In this document: one piece after another, positions 25,899-38,190 of the stretch | Layout of the letters: every line of letters begins with the position of its first letter | Position numbering within the stretch: the stretch's first letter is position 1 | Assembly (NCBI RefSeq): GCF_001625355.1 | Contig: NZ_JSEE01000009.1 | Location: 62,001-126,000, forward strand | Origin: Marinomonas sp. TW1 | GTDB lineage: Bacteria > Pseudomonadota > Gammaproteobacteria > Pseudomonadales > Marinomonadaceae | DNA: 64,000 nucleotides | Reading direction: 5' to 3' | Made by a program: the position numbers and the translations under genes | The notes under the pieces: model-generated | Database searches by the model: none | The model's input: only the letters and a program-made list of their open reading frames with translations | What the model was told of the DNA's origin: nothing

Positions 25899-26759
25899 TC
25901 AGAGCTGTTCGATCCGATAACCTTTGTTTTTTAAGCTCTGTAATAGGCTATCTGGCCCTGCTAAATGTAAGGCGCCAACCATAATAAATTCGACTTCCGA
26001 TGTACTGATTAGGTGTTCTATTTTAGTGAGCCAATTTTGATTCCGTTCGGTAATCAGGGTGTGATAAATGGCAGGGTAACTTTGTTGAAGTTCGTTTAAC
26101 TCCTGTTTCGCTATCTTATCTAGGTGACCATTGCGCCAATTTTGTTTTAAGGCTTGCAACGATTCAGCCATGCCATGGATGTCTTCAAGGGTGTAGTTGA
26201 TCAGGTCATTTGGGTCAATTTGGTTGAGGCTACGTAAAATGCGAATTTGCTCGTCCGGCGTTTCTAACCATGACTGTGCTTTTTGATCCTGTTTGGCTTT
26301 TTCGGCATAGAAGGCATCGACGCCTAATTGGTCCATACCCAGCTGTTTGAGTGCTTGCATACTGAGTAATAGCGAAAGCCCACTGGGTGTAAAGTGTTCA
26401 ATGGTTTCACTCGCAATGTTTTTAGATTGGAGGTATCGAAAGAGGTTGAGATAGGTTGGTTTGTCTAAAATGTGATGGATTTTGGTGTCATCAGAATAGG
26501 TAATGGTGTGTTGAAACTTTCGCTGGAAATAGGGTTGATTTAGAGCGGCGATATCGGTTTCGAAAACGACTTTATTGGCGGCAGAGTAAGCTTGATCATA
26601 GGCGATTGGTAATGGGTAATCCGAGGCGCTTAGTATATGAATGGTGCCACCTAAGTAGAGACTGTTGGTTTCACTGGATACTTTCCAAACGGAAGCGGCT
26701 TCTGCTTGTAATCCAAGCGTGGCTAACAGGGTTAACACGCTGTGTTTTAGGTTTTGCAT
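25899..26759 (-). CDS. TraB/GumN-family protein, exported
   Basis: 286 residues starting with a signal-like segment (LTLLATLGLQAEA) and then the TraB/GumN fold. The first GxxH motif is YLGGTIHIL and the second glutamate/histidine block is MVGALHLAGPDSL near the C terminus, the two hallmarks of the family, which includes metalloprotease-like proteins such as TIKI. The ATG at 26759 is preferred because the signal peptide starts there; longer frames to 26882 exist. The ribosome site is weak. Function unknown in bacteria. Confidence 0.8.
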   Translation of the reverse strand: MQNLKHSVLTLLATLGLQAEAASVWKVSSETNSLYLGGTIHILSASDYPLPIAYDQAYSAANKVVFETDIAALNQPYFQRKFQHTITYSDDTKIHHILDKPTYLNLFRYLQSKNIASETIEHFTPSGLSLLLSMQALKQLGMDQLGVDAFYAEKAKQDQKAQSWLETPDEQIRILRSLNQIDPNDLINYTLEDIHGMAESLQALKQNWRNGHLDKIAKQELNELQQSYPAIYHTLITERNQNWLTKIEHLISTSEVEFIMVGALHLAGPDSLLQSLKNKGYRIEQL

Positions 26760-27286
26760 AATAAGTGTCAGATCCGCCTTTATTAGTGCCATGTTGCCCA
26801 TCAGTTCGCTCAACTTAAAGTGACGATTTGGTTGCCTTAATAAACGAATATTACAGCATAGGGTGGTGGGGGAAAGCCTCATCCTAGTGTTTTCATATTT
26901 GTTGATTCGCTACTTTTATGAAATGACGAGGGGGATAAGCAATTAAAAAAGCTCGGATGACAGTCAGTGGTGATGGTCAATGTTAGTGTTATCTTCGAGT
27001 TTTTTATGGGTTGCTTCTATCTTGGATAAATCACTTTTTAACGCGTTGTGTTTTTAATAAGTTATTGAAAAAAATGACTTTAATTTGATTTTTCAGGATT
27101 ATTAATTGACTTGGGCGACGAGTTGTTAGAGCTGAGGAAATTAAAAAATTATTGATTGGTGTATTTTGTCATTAACTTTGGCATCTTTTGTTATTGAGAG
27201 AATGGCTGTTATAGACGACTCTTTCTAACATCGAGAGAGTTCATTTTGGAACTGTTTCCAACAAAAACAATAAGAGGTCATAGGCC
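26760..27286. other. Intergenic region upstream of the fatty-acid island
   Basis: No gene is seen; AT-rich. It holds the promoters for the diverging TraB/GumN and acyl-CoA dehydrogenase genes. The 12-mer TTTTGTTATTGA at 27186-27197 recurs exactly before etfB at 32829-32840. No convincing FadR or PsrA operator was found by eye. Confidence 0.5.
27188..27215 (+). promoter_or_regulatory. Candidate sigma-70 promoter for the acyl-CoA dehydrogenase operon
   Basis: TTGTTA and TATAGA separated by 16 bp, about 71 bp before the start codon. The -35 overlaps the 12-mer shared with the etfB promoter region. Moderate consensus match only. Confidence 0.35.
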
Positions 27287-29092
27287 ATGCCTGAATATAA
27301 AGCGCCCTTGCGCGATATCAAATTCGTCACAGAAGAAGTTCTGGATATTTACGGTCATTACGCCAAATTACCTGGCGCAGAAGAAGCAACACCAGATATG
27401 GTGTCTGCAATTCTAGAAGAAGGCGCCAAGTTTGCAGAGCGTGTTCTTTCTCCTTTGAATCGTGTTGGTGACCAGCAAGGTTGTCAGTTCAATGAGGGTG
27501 TTGTTACCACACCTGAAGGTTTTAAAGAAGCTTACCAGCAATACGTTGAAGGTGGTTGGCCATCTTTGTCTCACCCTGAAGATATGGGTGGTCAAGGTTT
27601 ACCAGATTCTCTGGGTATGTTGGTCACAGAAATGATTTCCACGGCAAACTGGTCTTGGGGAATGTACCCAGGCTTGAGTCATGGAGCGATGAATACCATC
27701 GAGCAACACGGTACCGATGAGCAAAAACAGACTTACCTAAGCAAACTCGTATCAGGTGAATGGACTGGCACCATGTGTTTGACAGAGCCTCATTGTGGTA
27801 CTGACTTGGGTATGTTGAAAACCAAAGCCGAACCTCTAGAAGAGGGCGGCTATGCCATTAGCGGTACTAAAATCTTTATTTCAGCGGGTGAGCACGATAT
27901 GGCGGACAACATTGTCCACATCGTCTTGGCTCGCTTGCCCGATGCGCCAGCAGGCACTAAAGGTATCTCATTATTCATCGTGCCAAAATTTAATGTGGAT
28001 GCGTCTGGTGAGAAAGCCGACCGCAACCAAGTTACTTGTGGCTCCATTGAACACAAAATGGGGATTCATGGCAACGCCACTTGTGTGATGAACTTTGACG
28101 GTGCGAAAGGTTTCTTGATCGGGCCACCAAACCGTGGTTTAAACTGTATGTTTACCTTCATGAATGCTGCGCGTTTGGGTACGGCAATGCAAGGTTTGGC
28201 TCACTCTGAGTGGGCATTGCAAAATTCAGTGGCTTACGCCAAAGACCGTCTACAAATGCGTGCTTTGTCTGGTGCAAAAGCGCCTGAAAAAGCCGCCGAT
28301 CCTATTATTGTTCACCCTGATGTGCGTCGTATGTTGCTGACTCAAAAAGCCTTCGCTGAAGGTGGTCGTGCGATGATTCATTATTGTTCTATGCTGGTGG
28401 ATAGTACTAAGCATGGCAGTAAAGAAGAGAAAGAAGAAGCGGAAGAGTTGATGTCTTTGTTGACGCCAATTGCTAAGGCGTTCTTGACAGAAACGGGCTT
28501 TGAAGCGGCTAACCAAGGTCTGCAAGTATTTGGTGGACATGGCTTTATTGCTGAGTGGGGAATGGAGCAAAACGTACGTGATTGCCGTATCGCCATGCTT
28601 TACGAAGGTACCACCGGTATTCAGGCGCTGGATCTGTTGGGTCGAAAAGTATTGATGACTCAAGGGGCAACACTGCGTCGATTTACTAAAATGGTTCATA
28701 AGTTCTGTAAAGAGCACAAGGGCGATAAACGCTTTAAGTCTTACATCACGGCTCTGGATAAACTCAACAGTGAGTGGGGTGATGTGACCATGAAGATTGG
28801 TATGAAGGCGATGCGCAATAAAGAAGAAGTGGGCGCCGCGTCTGTGGATTACCTAATGTTCTCTGGTTACGTTGTATTGGCTTATTTCTGGGCACGCATG
28901 GCAGTTACAGCGAAAACTAAGCTAGAAGAAGGTACTGACGAAGTGGGTTTCTACACTGCTAAGTTGCAAACAGCGACTTTCTATTACGAGCGTATTTTGC
29001 CACGCACCAAAGCGCATGCTGAAGCCATGTTGTCTGGTGCTGATAATTTACTTGCAATGGAAGAAGACAATTTCTTATTTCTAAATGCTTAA
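27287..29092 (+). CDS. Acyl-CoA dehydrogenase (600-residue FadE5/DmdC-like type)
   Basis: FAD enzyme for the first step of beta-oxidation, acyl-CoA to enoyl-CoA, passing electrons to ETF. 601 residues: short N-terminal extension (YKAPLRDIKFV), acyl-CoA dehydrogenase N, M and core domains, and an extra C-terminal helical domain from about 470. MCLTEPHCGTDLG and the catalytic-Glu block MLYEGTTGIQALDL (near 438) are visible. DmdC, acting on methylmercaptopropionyl-CoA, is of the same architecture, but the beta-oxidation neighbours favour fatty acyl substrates. AAGAGGT precedes the ATG. Confidence 0.9.
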   Translation: MPEYKAPLRDIKFVTEEVLDIYGHYAKLPGAEEATPDMVSAILEEGAKFAERVLSPLNRVGDQQGCQFNEGVVTTPEGFKEAYQQYVEGGWPSLSHPEDMGGQGLPDSLGMLVTEMISTANWSWGMYPGLSHGAMNTIEQHGTDEQKQTYLSKLVSGEWTGTMCLTEPHCGTDLGMLKTKAEPLEEGGYAISGTKIFISAGEHDMADNIVHIVLARLPDAPAGTKGISLFIVPKFNVDASGEKADRNQVTCGSIEHKMGIHGNATCVMNFDGAKGFLIGPPNRGLNCMFTFMNAARLGTAMQGLAHSEWALQNSVAYAKDRLQMRALSGAKAPEKAADPIIVHPDVRRMLLTQKAFAEGGRAMIHYCSMLVDSTKHGSKEEKEEAEELMSLLTPIAKAFLTETGFEAANQGLQVFGGHGFIAEWGMEQNVRDCRIAMLYEGTTGIQALDLLGRKVLMTQGATLRRFTKMVHKFCKEHKGDKRFKSYITALDKLNSEWGDVTMKIGMKAMRNKEEVGAASVDYLMFSGYVVLAYFWARMAVTAKTKLEEGTDEVGFYTAKLQTATFYYERILPRTKAHAEAMLSGADNLLAMEEDNFLFLNA

Positions 29093-29101
29093 TGACTAAA
29101 T

Positions 29102-29126
29102 GGCACGCCACGATATGTGGTGTGCC
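29102..29126 (+). other. Intercistronic hairpin without U tract
   Basis: Ten-pair stem with one G-U pair (arms 29102-29111 and 29117-29126) between the dehydrogenase and SCP2 genes. No T run follows, so it is more likely an mRNA stability or processing element than a terminator. Confidence 0.45.
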
Positions 29127-29155
29127 TGATAAATAGAATATTGAAGAGGTATATT

Positions 29156-29470
29156 ATGAGCGAAGCCAAAGCAGTTTTTGATGCGATGTTAGGGCGTTTT
29201 GACGCAGATGAAGCGGATGACATGGAAGCCGTGTTTCAATTTGACTTAGATGATGCGGACAACTATCACTTAAGTATTGAGGATGGGAAATGTGAAATGG
29301 GTGAGGGTGAGCATGATGATCCAACCGTGACCTTAAGCATGGACTTGGAAACCCTTAGAGACGTAATGAGTGGCGAATTAGATGGAATGCAAGCCTTTAT
29401 GCAAGGTAAAATCCGAGCAGATGGAGACATTATGCTAGCCACCAAGTTGACGCAAATTTTTCCTCAGTAA
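29156..29470 (+). CDS. SCP2 sterol-transfer domain protein
   Basis: 104 residues, a stand-alone SCP2-like lipid-binding domain (VFQFDLDDADNYHLSI, DPTVTLSMDLETLRDVMSGE, MQGKIRADGDIMLATKL). These small proteins bind acyl-CoA or other lipids and are often encoded with beta-oxidation genes; a chaperone role for long acyl-CoA is inferred. Start at 29156 has GAAGAGG 7 nt upstream; a longer upstream frame is spurious. It is acidic, and sits between the acyl-CoA dehydrogenase and ligase genes. Confidence 0.88.
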   Translation: MSEAKAVFDAMLGRFDADEADDMEAVFQFDLDDADNYHLSIEDGKCEMGEGEHDDPTVTLSMDLETLRDVMSGELDGMQAFMQGKIRADGDIMLATKLTQIFPQ

Positions 29471-29567
29471 GTCGAAACATTGCGCAACGCTCTTAAGGCT
29501 CAACTGCTAAACTGTAGTTGGGCTTTTGCATTTCTCTCCAACATAAAAAAAACAACTGGAGCATTTT

Positions 29568-31265
29568 ATGACAATGGATACTTCTCTACATAACAACTCA
29601 GAAAACGAGAAAGTGCCAGGTAGTTATTTACCAGACTCGCTTAACCCTAATGGCTATCAAAGCCTCACGGATGTATTGGCCTTGGCGGTGCAAAAATATT
29701 CGGATCTTCCAGCTTTCACCAGTGTTGGTCGAACCATTACTTATCGTGAGTTGGACGAAAAGTCGGATGCGTTTGCCGCGTATCTGCAAAACGAAACCAA
29801 CTTATCTCCTGGTGATCGCATTGCTATTCAATTGCCCAACATCATCCAATACCCGATTGTTCTTTTCGGAGCAATGAAAGCGGGCATGGTCGTGGTTAAT
29901 ACCAACCCTCTTTACACACCAACAGAGTTGGAACATCAATTTAACGATGCTGATGTGAAAGCCTTAGTGGTGTTTGCCAACATGGCGAGCAATGTTGAGA
30001 AAATTCTCGAAAAAACCTCGATCAAGCACGTTATCATCACGGAAATTGCTGATTTGCACTCCCCAGTTAAGCGAGTCTTGGTCAATTCTATTGTTAAATA
30101 CGTCAAGAAAATGGTTCCTGCCTACAACATTCCGTCGGCCATTTCATTGAATGATGTGTTAGCGAAAGGACATGGTAAAGCGGTCTCAAAAGTACAGGCA
30201 ACCCCACAGCAAATTGCCGTTTTACAATACACAGGTGGTACCACTGGGGTAGCAAAAGGGGCGATGTTGACCAACGCCAATCTGATTGCCAACATGTATC
30301 AGCTGTGTTCTCGTCTTGAGTCCATCATAGATGAGCGCACCGAAACTTACATTGCGCCTCTGCCTTTGTACCATATCTATGCCTTTTTGATTCATGGTTT
30401 GACCTTGTTGCAGCGTGGTGCACACAGTATTTTGATTCCAAATCCACGAGACTTACCCGGTTTTGTTTCTGAACTTAAAAAGTGGAAGTTCACCGGTTTT
30501 GTGGGTCTCAACACGCTTTTCGTTGGCTTGTGCAATCGTGAAGACTTCCGAGCGTTGGACTTCTCTAGCCTGAAGCTAACCTGTTCTGGAGGCATGCCTC
30601 TGACGCATGCGGCGGCTGACGAATGGAAACGCATCACCGGTTGCCAAGTAGTAGAAGGTTATGGTTTGACAGAAACGTCTCCCGTTGTGTCATTCAACCC
30701 TATTGGGCAAGAACGCATTGGTACCATTGGTTTGCCTGTCAGTGAGACTGACATCAAGATTCAAGGCGATAATGGTGACGCTTTACCGCAAGGTGAATCT
30801 GGCATGTTGTGCGTGCGTGGACCCCAAGTCATGAAAGGGTATTGGAATCGTGAAGAGGCGACTCGTGACGTCATGACCGAAGACGGTTTCTTGATTACCG
30901 GTGACATTGCCATGCAGCACGAAGATGGTTACTTGCAGATCGTTGATCGTGCTAAGGACATGATCATTGTGTCCGGCTTTAATGTCTACCCGACGGAAGT
31001 GGAAGATTGTATTTCGTCTCATCCTGCCATTCTGGAGTCCGCAGCCATTGGTGTGCCTGACGACAAAACCGGCGAAGCGGTAAAAGCCTTCGTGGTGATG
31101 AAATCCGACGAAGCCATGGATATTAATACTCTGCGCGTATTCTGTAAGGAACATTTGGCTGCTTATAAAGTGCCAAAACACATCGAAGTGCGTACTGAGC
31201 TACCGAAAACAAACGTAGGTAAAGTTCTACGTCGTGCTTTACGTGAAGAAGAGATGGCTAACTAA
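29568..31265 (+). CDS. fadD: Long-chain fatty acyl-CoA ligase
   Basis: 565-residue ANL-superfamily enzyme that activates fatty acids to acyl-CoA with ATP. AMP-binding P-loop YTGGTTGVAKGAML near residue 220, A5 motif GYGLTETSPV near 365, A7/A8 block ITGDIAMQHEDGYLQIVDR with hinge Asp, and the catalytic Lys near the end in LPKTNVGKVLRR. Length and the N-terminal YQSLTDVLALAVQKY resemble E. coli FadD. GGAG lies 8 nt before the ATG. It belongs to the fatty-acid island. Confidence 0.92.
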   Translation: MTMDTSLHNNSENEKVPGSYLPDSLNPNGYQSLTDVLALAVQKYSDLPAFTSVGRTITYRELDEKSDAFAAYLQNETNLSPGDRIAIQLPNIIQYPIVLFGAMKAGMVVVNTNPLYTPTELEHQFNDADVKALVVFANMASNVEKILEKTSIKHVIITEIADLHSPVKRVLVNSIVKYVKKMVPAYNIPSAISLNDVLAKGHGKAVSKVQATPQQIAVLQYTGGTTGVAKGAMLTNANLIANMYQLCSRLESIIDERTETYIAPLPLYHIYAFLIHGLTLLQRGAHSILIPNPRDLPGFVSELKKWKFTGFVGLNTLFVGLCNREDFRALDFSSLKLTCSGGMPLTHAAADEWKRITGCQVVEGYGLTETSPVVSFNPIGQERIGTIGLPVSETDIKIQGDNGDALPQGESGMLCVRGPQVMKGYWNREEATRDVMTEDGFLITGDIAMQHEDGYLQIVDRAKDMIIVSGFNVYPTEVEDCISSHPAILESAAIGVPDDKTGEAVKAFVVMKSDEAMDINTLRVFCKEHLAAYKVPKHIEVRTELPKTNVGKVLRRALREEEMAN

Positions 31266-31349
31266 GGCTGGATCTCAACCCTAAGAGACGACTGGACAAT
31301 AAGGTGGTCTCTTAGGTGTTTTCTTTCTTTACGTCTTTTCTAGGAGAGA

Positions 31350-31916
31350 ATGATGACGCAAGTGAAACGTCAGTTGCTGCATCGGCGTCGCATTGAGTCA
31401 TATGGTTTTTTGCGTGATGACGGCTTGTGGGAAGTCGAAGCCACGATGCAAGACCTTAAGGCCCAAGATGTGCACCGCGAATACGATGGTAGCCTAGTTC
31501 CTAAAGACAGTCCTTTTCATGATATGTATGTGCGCCTCACGCTAGACGATAGCTTCCTAATCAAAGACATTGAAGTGTCTATGGATGCCTTTCCATTTCC
31601 TGGTTGTGGCGGTGCTGTGCCTGCGTTTGATGTTATTAAAGGCACCCGTATTGGGGCTGGCTGGAACCGTTGGTTAAAACAAACTTTTGCTGGTAAGTCT
31701 GGCTGCACCCATATTATGGAGTTATTACCCGTCGCGGCGACAACGGCTTTTCAAACAATGTGGCAGCCGTTGAGTGAAAAGTACCCGCAACAGGTGCCCA
31801 TTGCGATTGGTAAATTAGTGAATACCTGTCAAGGTTGGGCGGATGATGGTCCTATGGTGAGAAAACTGGTGGATGAACAAGTACTAACATTGCCGAATAA
31901 GGAGCATCAGTCATGA
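31350..31916 (+). CDS. DUF2889 protein in the fatty-acid operon
   Basis: 188 residues, cytoplasmic, matching DUF2889: RRIESYGFLRDDGLWEVEAT, SPFHDMYVRLTLDDSFLI, AFPFPGCGGAVPAF and GCTHIMELLPVAAT, with conserved Cys, His and Glu residues that could bind metal or form an active site. No function is established. It starts with AGGAGAG upstream and its stop overlaps the enoyl-CoA hydratase ATG by 4 bp, so the two are translationally coupled. A role in acyl-CoA metabolism is inferred from context. Confidence 0.85.
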   Translation: MMTQVKRQLLHRRRIESYGFLRDDGLWEVEATMQDLKAQDVHREYDGSLVPKDSPFHDMYVRLTLDDSFLIKDIEVSMDAFPFPGCGGAVPAFDVIKGTRIGAGWNRWLKQTFAGKSGCTHIMELLPVAATTAFQTMWQPLSEKYPQQVPIAIGKLVNTCQGWADDGPMVRKLVDEQVLTLPNKEHQS

Positions 31917-32665
31917 GTGAATTTGTTACTGAAAGCATTGAATCTGGTATTCAATACATCTGTCTAAATCGAGTCGAAAAGAAAAACGCCATTACATTAG
32001 AGATGTATCAAGTGCTAACGCAGGCTTTGCAGTCTGCCCAGAACAATGCTGAGGTAAAAGCCAGTATGATCTATGGCGCTGGGCCCGATTTTTCTTCCGG
32101 CAATGACATCAATGAGTTTCTGCAAATTGCTCAAACGCCAGATAAGATGGAAGCCATTATGGCATTTCTGCAAATGTTGACGCGCTATCAAAAGCCTTTG
32201 ATCGCAGGCGTTGAGGGGCGAGCTGTCGGTGTCGGTGCGACCATGTTGTTGCATTGTGATATGGTGGTGGCGTCACGTCATGCTAAATTACAGTTTCCAT
32301 TTGTGCAGTTAGGCTTGGTGCCAGAAGCTGCGTCTAGCCACCTTCTTCCTCAATTAGTAGGACATCAAAAAGCGTTTGAAATTCTGATCTTAGGGGATTT
32401 TGTTGAGTCTGAAGAGGCGAAAAACATGGGGTTGATCAATCACTTGTGTGAACCTGGTGAAGCGTTTCAAGTGGCACAACGATATGTAGAAAAAATCGCT
32501 GCGTTACCTGTGGAGGCCGTTGCCCTCAGTAAAGATCTGCTCAAGCATCGAGCGCAAGATGATGTGCAAATGGCCTTGATGCGAGAAGGACGGATTTTCA
32601 AAGATAGATTAAAATCCAAAGAGGCGTATCAAGCTTTCGCTTCCTTCCTTTCTCGTAATAAATAA
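31913..32665 (+). CDS. Enoyl-CoA hydratase/isomerase family protein
   Basis: 250-residue crotonase. Oxyanion-hole segments are GAGPDFSSGNDINEF (near 60-75) and GVEGRAVGVGATMLLHCDMV (near 100-118). The second catalytic Glu position reads FVQLGLVPEAASSHLLP, keeping one Glu; the first is less clear, so isomerase or other crotonase chemistry is possible. Coupled to the DUF2889 gene. FadB in the same island already has a hydratase, so this enzyme likely handles a special class of acyl-CoA (unsaturated or branched). Followed by a terminator. Confidence 0.88.
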   Translation: MSEFVTESIESGIQYICLNRVEKKNAITLEMYQVLTQALQSAQNNAEVKASMIYGAGPDFSSGNDINEFLQIAQTPDKMEAIMAFLQMLTRYQKPLIAGVEGRAVGVGATMLLHCDMVVASRHAKLQFPFVQLGLVPEAASSHLLPQLVGHQKAFEILILGDFVESEEAKNMGLINHLCEPGEAFQVAQRYVEKIAALPVEAVALSKDLLKHRAQDDVQMALMREGRIFKDRLKSKEAYQAFASFLSRNK

Positions 32666-32684
32666 ACACCTCAATGTGTCTATG

Positions 32685-32711
32685 AGCCTCACCTTTTGGT
32701 GGGGCTTTTTT
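32685..32711 (+). terminator. Rho-independent terminator after the enoyl-CoA hydratase gene
   Basis: Nine-pair stem (32685-32693 with 32698-32706, one mismatch or G-U) with a TTTT loop and a run of six T, 19 bp after the stop. Confidence 0.88.
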
Positions 32712-32897
32712 GTTTGTACGGTATTTGTCATTTGTTTTGTTAAATTCGGTCTAAACTCAAAGGGCATAAACCGCTGGAATTACTTTGGAATTATCCTCTT
32801 GAATATTTTTGTTAGTTAACTGGCGCTTTTTTGTTATTGATGAAAATCGCTCTCAAACTAATATAGACTGCAAGAAAATAATAAATATGAGGGACTT

Positions 32898-33650
32898 ATG
32901 AAAATCCTAGTATCTGTTAAACGAGTTATTGATTATAACGTTAAAGTTCGTGTCAAAGCCGACCATACTGCGGTCGATTTAACGAACGTTAAAATGTCTA
33001 TGAATCCTTTCTGCGAAATCGCTGTGGAAGAGGCTATTCGCCTGAAAGAGAAGGGCGTAGCGTCTGAAGTCGTGGCGGTTTCTATCGGCTCTAAAGCTTG
33101 CCAAGAAACCTTGCGTACCGCCCTTGCTCTGGGTGCTGATCGCGCCATTCAAGTAGAAGCAGAAGACGATGTAGATTCTCTTTCTGTCGCAAAATTGCTA
33201 GCGAAAGTGGCGCAAGAAGAAGCGGCCGATTTGGTCATTATGGGGAAACAAGCGATCGATTCTGACAATAATCAGACGGGTCAAATGTTAGCGGCCTTGT
33301 TGGATTATCCTCAGGCAACGTTTGCTTCTGAAGTGGTGATCGAAAACGGTGAGGCGCAAGTAACACGTGAAATCGATGGTGGTCTGCAAACACTGGCTGT
33401 GACATTACCTGCTGTGGTAACGACTGACCTACGTTTGAACGAGCCTCGTTTTGCGTCTCTGCCAAACATCATGAAAGCAAAAAGAAAGCCTTTGGATGTG
33501 AAAACGCCTGCTGACTTGGGTGTGGAAATTCGCTCTAACGTGAGTGTGGTATCGGTTACACCGCCACCAGAGCGTGCTGGCGGTATCAAAGTAGGCTCAG
33601 TTACTGAGTTGGTAGACAAACTTAAAAATGAAGCGAAGGTGGTGTCATGA
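32898..33650 (+). CDS. etfB: Electron transfer flavoprotein beta subunit
   Basis: 250 residues. Binds AMP and, with EtfA, carries electrons from acyl-CoA dehydrogenases to ETF-ubiquinone oxidoreductase. [20 protein letters not shown] start, the family signature [20 protein letters not shown] near 155-175 and a recognition loop rich in Ala/Leu ([18 protein letters not shown]) are present. GAGGGAC precedes the ATG. The stop overlaps etfA by 4 bp. ETF-QO is not in this window. Confidence 0.95.
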   Translation: MKILVSVKRVIDYNVKVRVKADHTAVDLTNVKMSMNPFCEIAVEEAIRLKEKGVASEVVAVSIGSKACQETLRTALALGADRAIQVEAEDDVDSLSVAKLLAKVAQEEAADLVIMGKQAIDSDNNQTGQMLAALLDYPQATFASEVVIENGEAQVTREIDGGLQTLAVTLPAVVTTDLRLNEPRFASLPNIMKAKRKPLDVKTPADLGVEIRSNVSVVSVTPPPERAGGIKVGSVTELVDKLKNEAKVVS

Positions 33651-34576
33651 GTATTTTAGTCATTGCTGAACACGATAATAAGTCTCTTAAGCCAGCTACT
33701 TTGAACACAATTACTGCGGCGTCACAAATGGGTGGTGATGTTCATTTGTTGGTTGCCGGTTTTGAATGCCAAACGGTTGTTGAACAAGCCGCCGCTGTCA
33801 CCGGCGTGGCAAAAGTATTGGTAGCTGATAACCAAGCTTACGAGCACCAGTTGGCCGAAAACACGTCTAAATTAATTATTGATGTCGCGGAAGGCTACAC
33901 ACACATCTTAGCGCCTGCGACCACAACCGGTAAAAATACCTTGCCTCGTGTGGCCGCTTTGCTGGATGTGGCTCAGCTATCCGATGTTATTAAAGTGGAA
34001 TCCGCGGATACTTTTGTTCGTCCTATCTATGCAGGTAACGCCATTGCCACGGTTAAGTCTTCTGATTCCGTTAAAGTGATGACGGTTCGTGCGACAGGTT
34101 TTGATGCGGCGGCAAGCGAAGGTGGCAGTGCCGAACGTGAAGTCTTGTCGCAAGTTATCGCTGCAGACAAGAGTCGCTTCGTAAAAGAAGCATTGGCAGA
34201 GTCTGATCGTCCAGAATTAACCGCAGCGAAAGTGGTGGTGTCTGGTGGTCGTGGTATGGGGAATGGTGACAACTTCAAACTATTGGAAGGAGTGGCTGAC
34301 AAACTGGGTGCTGCCGTCGGGGCTTCTCGTGCCGCCGTCGACGCTGGTTTTGTACCGAATGATCTACAAGTAGGTCAAACCGGTAAAACCGTTGCTCCTG
34401 ACCTGTATATTGCCGTGGGGATTTCTGGTGCCATTCAGCATTTGGCGGGTATGAAGGATTCCAAGGTGATTGTGGCGATCAACAAAGATGAAGAAGCGCC
34501 CATTTTCCAAGTGGCGGATTACGGTCTGGTAGCGGATTTGTTTGACGCTGTGCCAGAACTGGAAAGCAATCTATAA
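33647..34576 (+). CDS. etfA: Electron transfer flavoprotein alpha subunit
   Basis: 309 residues, FAD-carrying partner of EtfB. Domain II shows the FAD signature [20 protein letters not shown] near 205-220 and the C-terminal block [20 protein letters not shown] with [18 protein letters not shown]. Start overlaps etfB (ATGA). Together they form the heterodimer that serves the dehydrogenase encoded upstream. Confidence 0.95.
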   Translation: MSILVIAEHDNKSLKPATLNTITAASQMGGDVHLLVAGFECQTVVEQAAAVTGVAKVLVADNQAYEHQLAENTSKLIIDVAEGYTHILAPATTTGKNTLPRVAALLDVAQLSDVIKVESADTFVRPIYAGNAIATVKSSDSVKVMTVRATGFDAAASEGGSAEREVLSQVIAADKSRFVKEALAESDRPELTAAKVVVSGGRGMGNGDNFKLLEGVADKLGAAVGASRAAVDAGFVPNDLQVGQTGKTVAPDLYIAVGISGAIQHLAGMKDSKVIVAINKDEEAPIFQVADYGLVADLFDAVPELESNL

Positions 34577-34659
34577 GTATTCCCTAGGGAAAACGATTTA
34601 ATCTGGGCCCAGCTCATTCCTGTTGAGCAGGGTCATAATAAAAATAATTGGAGACCAGC

Positions 34660-38012
<3,353 letters not shown>

Positions 38013-38069
38013 TGCTGATAACTTGTCGAATGCTACTTCGATAAGATCTATCTCTAACTTCTGTCTTTT

Positions 38070-38095
38070 GCCCCACCTTGTGTGGGGCTTTTTTT
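38070..38095 (+). terminator. Rho-independent terminator after fadA
   Basis: Perfect stem GCCCCAC/GTGGGGC, 5-nt loop, then seven T, 57 bp after the stop. Confidence 0.9.
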
Positions 38096-38190
38096 GCCTG
38101 CTAGCTTATTCGCCATCGTGACTCTGTGGCGATTCTGTATCATGATAACCAATCGAAAGATCCGTTTAGATGTGTATTAAGGAGTTCTGC

